A stretch of 64,000 nucleotides of DNA. Source: Melioribacteraceae bacterium (GTDB lineage Bacteria > Bacteroidota > Ignavibacteria > Ignavibacteriales > Melioribacteraceae). The DNA is taken from positions 62,001-126,000 of the forward strand of contig BQMY01000074.1 of assembly GCA_022181065.1 (NCBI GenBank), in the 5' to 3' direction. Shown in pieces: positions 62,010 to 64,000 of this stretch; within the stretch, counting starts at the first letter, position 1; every line of letters begins with the position of its first letter. The position numbers and the translations under genes are program-made. Below the pieces are notes generated by a model. It searched no databases. It saw only the letters and a program-made list of their open reading frames with translations, and was not told the origin of the DNA.

Positions 62010-62119
62010 TGCAAAATAACCCCGTAAAAATGTAAATTTTTATACACTTTTATTATTGTTCAAACTTGTAATAGTAATATTTTTTGAGCAAATTCCGTTT
62101 AAACTTTAAGAAGGTTCGA

Positions 62120-62758
62120 ATGAAATTTCTGAAGCTCACTCTGGTAGGAATTCTTGCGGCATTTGTTTTTATTGCTATTTTGGTTGTTGTTGTTTATATA
62201 AAAAACGCATCCTGTTATGAAATGCTGCCTGAACCTCCAAATGATAAAACCACAGTTCATGGTGTTACGACCATTGATGACGCGATTGCAAAAGTAAAAG
62301 AAAAAGATTTAGCATCATGGTCTCTGGTTGATTACTCCCAGAAACTGGTTGCTGAAAAAATGCCATTTTCGCTTTGTAATAATTTTGATATGCCCGAAAG
62401 AGCATTTGAGCGCGGGATGGGTTATAGTTGGCAGCAATCTGCCGCGCTTAAACAGATTCTCGACTCTTTCGGGATTGAGTCAAAACTGGTTCATGCCTCC
62501 GAAGTCAAGATGCCCGCCGACACACTTTACGGGGTTAAACTTGGTGAGAGGATGTCTGGTCATATTTGGCTTCAGGTTACGATAAATGATACTAAAAAAG
62601 ACGTTTGCCCCGGTGATATAGAAAATACCCCCGGTGTAGTCCATTTTTCTCCTGTATCCGAAGTATCCGAATTTGGTGATGTAACAGAAATTATATCATT
62701 TATCGGCTCAGCCTGGGTAAACGCGGAAAAATATCTGGAAATTCAAAGAAAGAAGTAG
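62120..62758 (+). CDS. Transglutaminase-like protein, probable Cys-to-Ser at the active site
   Basis: The 212-residue product has an N-terminal membrane anchor (about 7-27). It then shows the transglutaminase-like order: G-M-G-Y-S-W-Q-Q-S-A-A-L-K-Q-I-L, F-G-I-E-S-K-L-V-H-A, G-H-I-W-L-Q-V (His148) and K-K-D-V-C-P-G (Asp161). The position normally held by the catalytic Cys appears to be Ser103. It could be an inactive or altered papain-like fold. The ATG at 62120 (AAGAAGG upstream) is preferred over a TTG 12 codons earlier. Similar proteins occur in Bacteroidota, functions unknown. Confidence 0.65.
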   Translation: MKFLKLTLVGILAAFVFIAILVVVVYIKNASCYEMLPEPPNDKTTVHGVTTIDDAIAKVKEKDLASWSLVDYSQKLVAEKMPFSLCNNFDMPERAFERGMGYSWQQSAALKQILDSFGIESKLVHASEVKMPADTLYGVKLGERMSGHIWLQVTINDTKKDVCPGDIENTPGVVHFSPVSEVSEFGDVTEIISFIGSAWVNAEKYLEIQRKK

Positions 62759-62780
62759 TCAATAATTCCGAAGAGCAGGC

Positions 62781-63119
62781 TTGTTAAACATAAACGGGAA
62801 AAAATTCAGAGGTGTTTCCAATACTCCCAACGGGGAAGTATCGGGTGACACAATTTTCGTATATTCGCAGGATGGTGATAACATCTCTGCCAAATATTGC
62901 GGCGGCAATATTAAAATCGGGCATCTTCTCGGAAAAATTGAAGAATCCGGGAAACTTAATTTTAACTATCACCATATAAGTGTCAATAATGAACTACATG
63001 CGGGTAAATGTCATTCCACCCCGGAAGTTTTATCCGATGGCAGGATAAGGTTTTATGAGGAGTGGAAATGGTACTCCGATGATCAGTCCGAAGGTAATTC
63101 AATAATTGAAGAAATTTAA
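62781..63119 (+). CDS. Small protein of the family often mislabelled N-acetylglutamate synthase
   Basis: The 112-residue product is a small beta-rich protein: K-K-F-R-G-V-S-N-T-P-N-G-E-V, then T-I-F-V-Y-S-Q-D-G, I-S-A-K-Y-C-G-G-N-I-K-I-G-H-L-L-G and I-R-F-Y-E-E-W-K-W-Y. Family members are commonly labelled 'n-acetylglutamate synthase' but have no GNAT fold, so I do not adopt that function. Start is TTG; the frame is closed by a TAA six codons upstream and no ATG or GTG exists. AGCAGG just precedes it. Confidence 0.8.
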   Translation: MLNINGKKFRGVSNTPNGEVSGDTIFVYSQDGDNISAKYCGGNIKIGHLLGKIEESGKLNFNYHHISVNNELHAGKCHSTPEVLSDGRIRFYEEWKWYSDDQSEGNSIIEEI

Positions 63120-63133
63120 TCCGGAAAAATAAA

Positions 63134-63646
63134 ATGAAGAAAGTTTTGCTGATTATATCAGGACTATTTATCCTGATTCAAATAATCCCCTACGGAAGAG
63201 ACCACGAAAATCCTGAAAGTGTTACCACCCCTGAGTGGGATTCACAAGAGACAAAAGCTCTGTTTGAAAGAGCGTGTAAAGATTGTCATAGCAATGATAC
63301 CGAATGGCCCTGGTATAGCAATATCGCGCCGGCATCATGGCTTGTTCAGCACGATGTAAATGAAGGAAGAGAACACTTTAATGTATCTGCAGGACCAATC
63401 TCCGCGCACCAGGCAATGGAAGCAGTTGAAGAGATTGAAATAGGAAAAATGCCAATGCCGATTTATCTTCCTCTCCACCCGGAAGCAGATTTATCACCGG
63501 AAGAAAAACAAACTCTGATAAACGGAATAAAAAGTACATTCAGGATCGGTGGATATTCCAAAGAATCTACCGAATATGAATCAGAAGATCACGACGATCA
63601 TAAAACCCGTGACAATCACGACGTAAGAAAAGAATCGGAAAATTAA
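63134..63646 (+). CDS. Haem-binding-domain (cytochrome c-like) protein
   Basis: The 170-residue product has a signal/anchor helix (about 4-20) and a haem-binding domain: C-K-D-C-H (Cys48, Cys51, His52), W-P-W-Y-S-N-I-A-P-A-S-W-L and G-K-M-P-M-P-I-Y. This is the Haem_bd family seen in Bacteroidota and Chlorobiota. It is likely a periplasmic c-type haem protein. An acidic and His-rich tail (E-S-E-D-H-D-D-H) follows. It overlaps the next gene by one base (TAATG). Confidence 0.88.
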   Translation: MKKVLLIISGLFILIQIIPYGRDHENPESVTTPEWDSQETKALFERACKDCHSNDTEWPWYSNIAPASWLVQHDVNEGREHFNVSAGPISAHQAMEAVEEIEIGKMPMPIYLPLHPEADLSPEEKQTLINGIKSTFRIGGYSKESTEYESEDHDDHKTRDNHDVRKESEN

Positions 63647-64000
63647 TGACTAATGTTACAGAATATAATAGAATTGCCTGGAACAAACAGGTAAAAGACA
63701 ATAACAAATGGACTCTACCGGTCTCACCGGAATTAATTGAAAACGCAAAAAATGGTGATTGGGAAGTTGTCTTAACACCTACCATACCTGTTCCAAAAGA
63801 ATGGTTTGGTGAAATCAGGGGTAAAAGGATTCTTTGCCTCGCTTCCGGTGGTGGGCAGCAGGGGCCAATATTTTCAGCCGCGGGTGCCGATGTTACAGTT
63901 TTTGACTTATCCGAGGAACAACTTAACAGAGACAGAGAGGTTGCGGAACGTGAAGGGCTTGATATTAAAACTGTTCAGGGTGATATGATAAATCTGTCAG
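63646..64000 (+). CDS. SAM-dependent methyltransferase (3' truncated by the window)
   Basis: The visible 118 residues start at the ATG sharing an A with the preceding stop codon. They contain Y-N-R-I-A-W-N-K-Q-V, W-T-L-P-V-S, then the SAM-binding loop I-L-C-L-A-S-G-G-G-Q-Q-G-P and strand-2 acidic V-T-V-F-D-L-S-E-E-Q-L. This is a class I methyltransferase of the type with C-L-A-S/A-G-G-G. The rest lies beyond the window; substrate unknown. Confidence 0.85.
   Translation, partial: MTNVTEYNRIAWNKQVKDNNKWTLPVSPELIENAKNGDWEVVLTPTIPVPKEWFGEIRGKRILCLASGGGQQGPIFSAAGADVTVFDLSEEQLNRDREVAEREGLDIKTVQGDMINLS

Noticed and set aside
62781-63119. N-acetylglutamate synthase function
   Set aside because: The label is used for this small family, but the protein has no acetyltransferase (GNAT) motifs and is far too short.

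Overview
The window is AT-rich bacterial chromosome whose gene content points to the Bacteroidota/Chlorobiota side of the tree, most likely Ignavibacteria. The evidence is: type IX secretion (T9SS) components PorU and PorV; several secreted proteins ending in the NYPNPFNP-type T9SS sorting domain; two-component-regulator propeller kinases; GSCFA, GyrI-like and COG4947-type proteins common in that group; weak or absent Shine-Dalgarno sites; and a TAnnTTTG-type promoter. There is no rRNA, CRISPR array, phage or transposase gene. Two tRNAs are present: Gln(CTG) and Glu(CTC).

Layout. 1-3303: end of an SGNH-like hydrolase, the arginine repressor argR with a clean terminator, and two secreted proteins of unknown function. 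3311-6529: a propeller sensor histidine kinase interrupted by one in-frame TAG. 6530-7386: a repeat field in which an intact tRNA-Gln is followed by decayed tandem copies carrying palindromic inserts. 7445-14275: housekeeping and small genes (ArsC-like protein, tex, a toxin-antitoxin remnant, GGGP synthase, gmhA, GyrI-like, GSCFA). 14317-24690: exported proteins, including a T9SS-targeted BNR-repeat protein and two consecutive 'outer-membrane-barrel-like protein + propeller lipoprotein' gene pairs. 24687-27504: a minus-strand operon (DUF6544, ASCH-like, AlkD-like, methyltransferase). 27614-33984: BatA/VWA protein, hflX, hutH and, on the opposite strand, der. 34004-46340: a T9SS operon with recognisable promoter and terminator (porU, porV, an M6-like protein without catalytic residues, a metallopeptidase/TolB-propeller/beta-barrel protein, a DUF5683-like protein). 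46404-49077: HD hydrolase, nth, ferredoxin, tRNA-Glu, CPBP protease. 49078-49621: a second repeat field. 49622-56312: sufE, a second BNR-repeat protein, and a divergent unit of an acidic triplicated periplasmic protein and an OmpR-type two-component system with four phased GTTAA repeats between them. 56316-64000: esterase, TM2/DUF2752 pair, mscS-cupin pair, a T9SS-targeted arylsulfotransferase, a transglutaminase-like protein, a haem-binding-domain protein and the start of a methyltransferase.

How the genes fit together. The strongest theme is the cell surface: PorU/PorV process and attach T9SS cargo, and the window holds at least three such cargo proteins plus several barrels and lipoproteins. 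The most plausible undescribed systems are (i) the duplicated barrel/propeller-lipoprotein cassette at 18763-24690, (ii) the acidic repeat protein facing a two-component system whose sensor carries a similar acidic stretch, and (iii) the porUV-linked dead protease plus protease-propeller-barrel pair. Functions of these three are inferred from domain layout only. All assignments are from reading the sequence; no database search was run.
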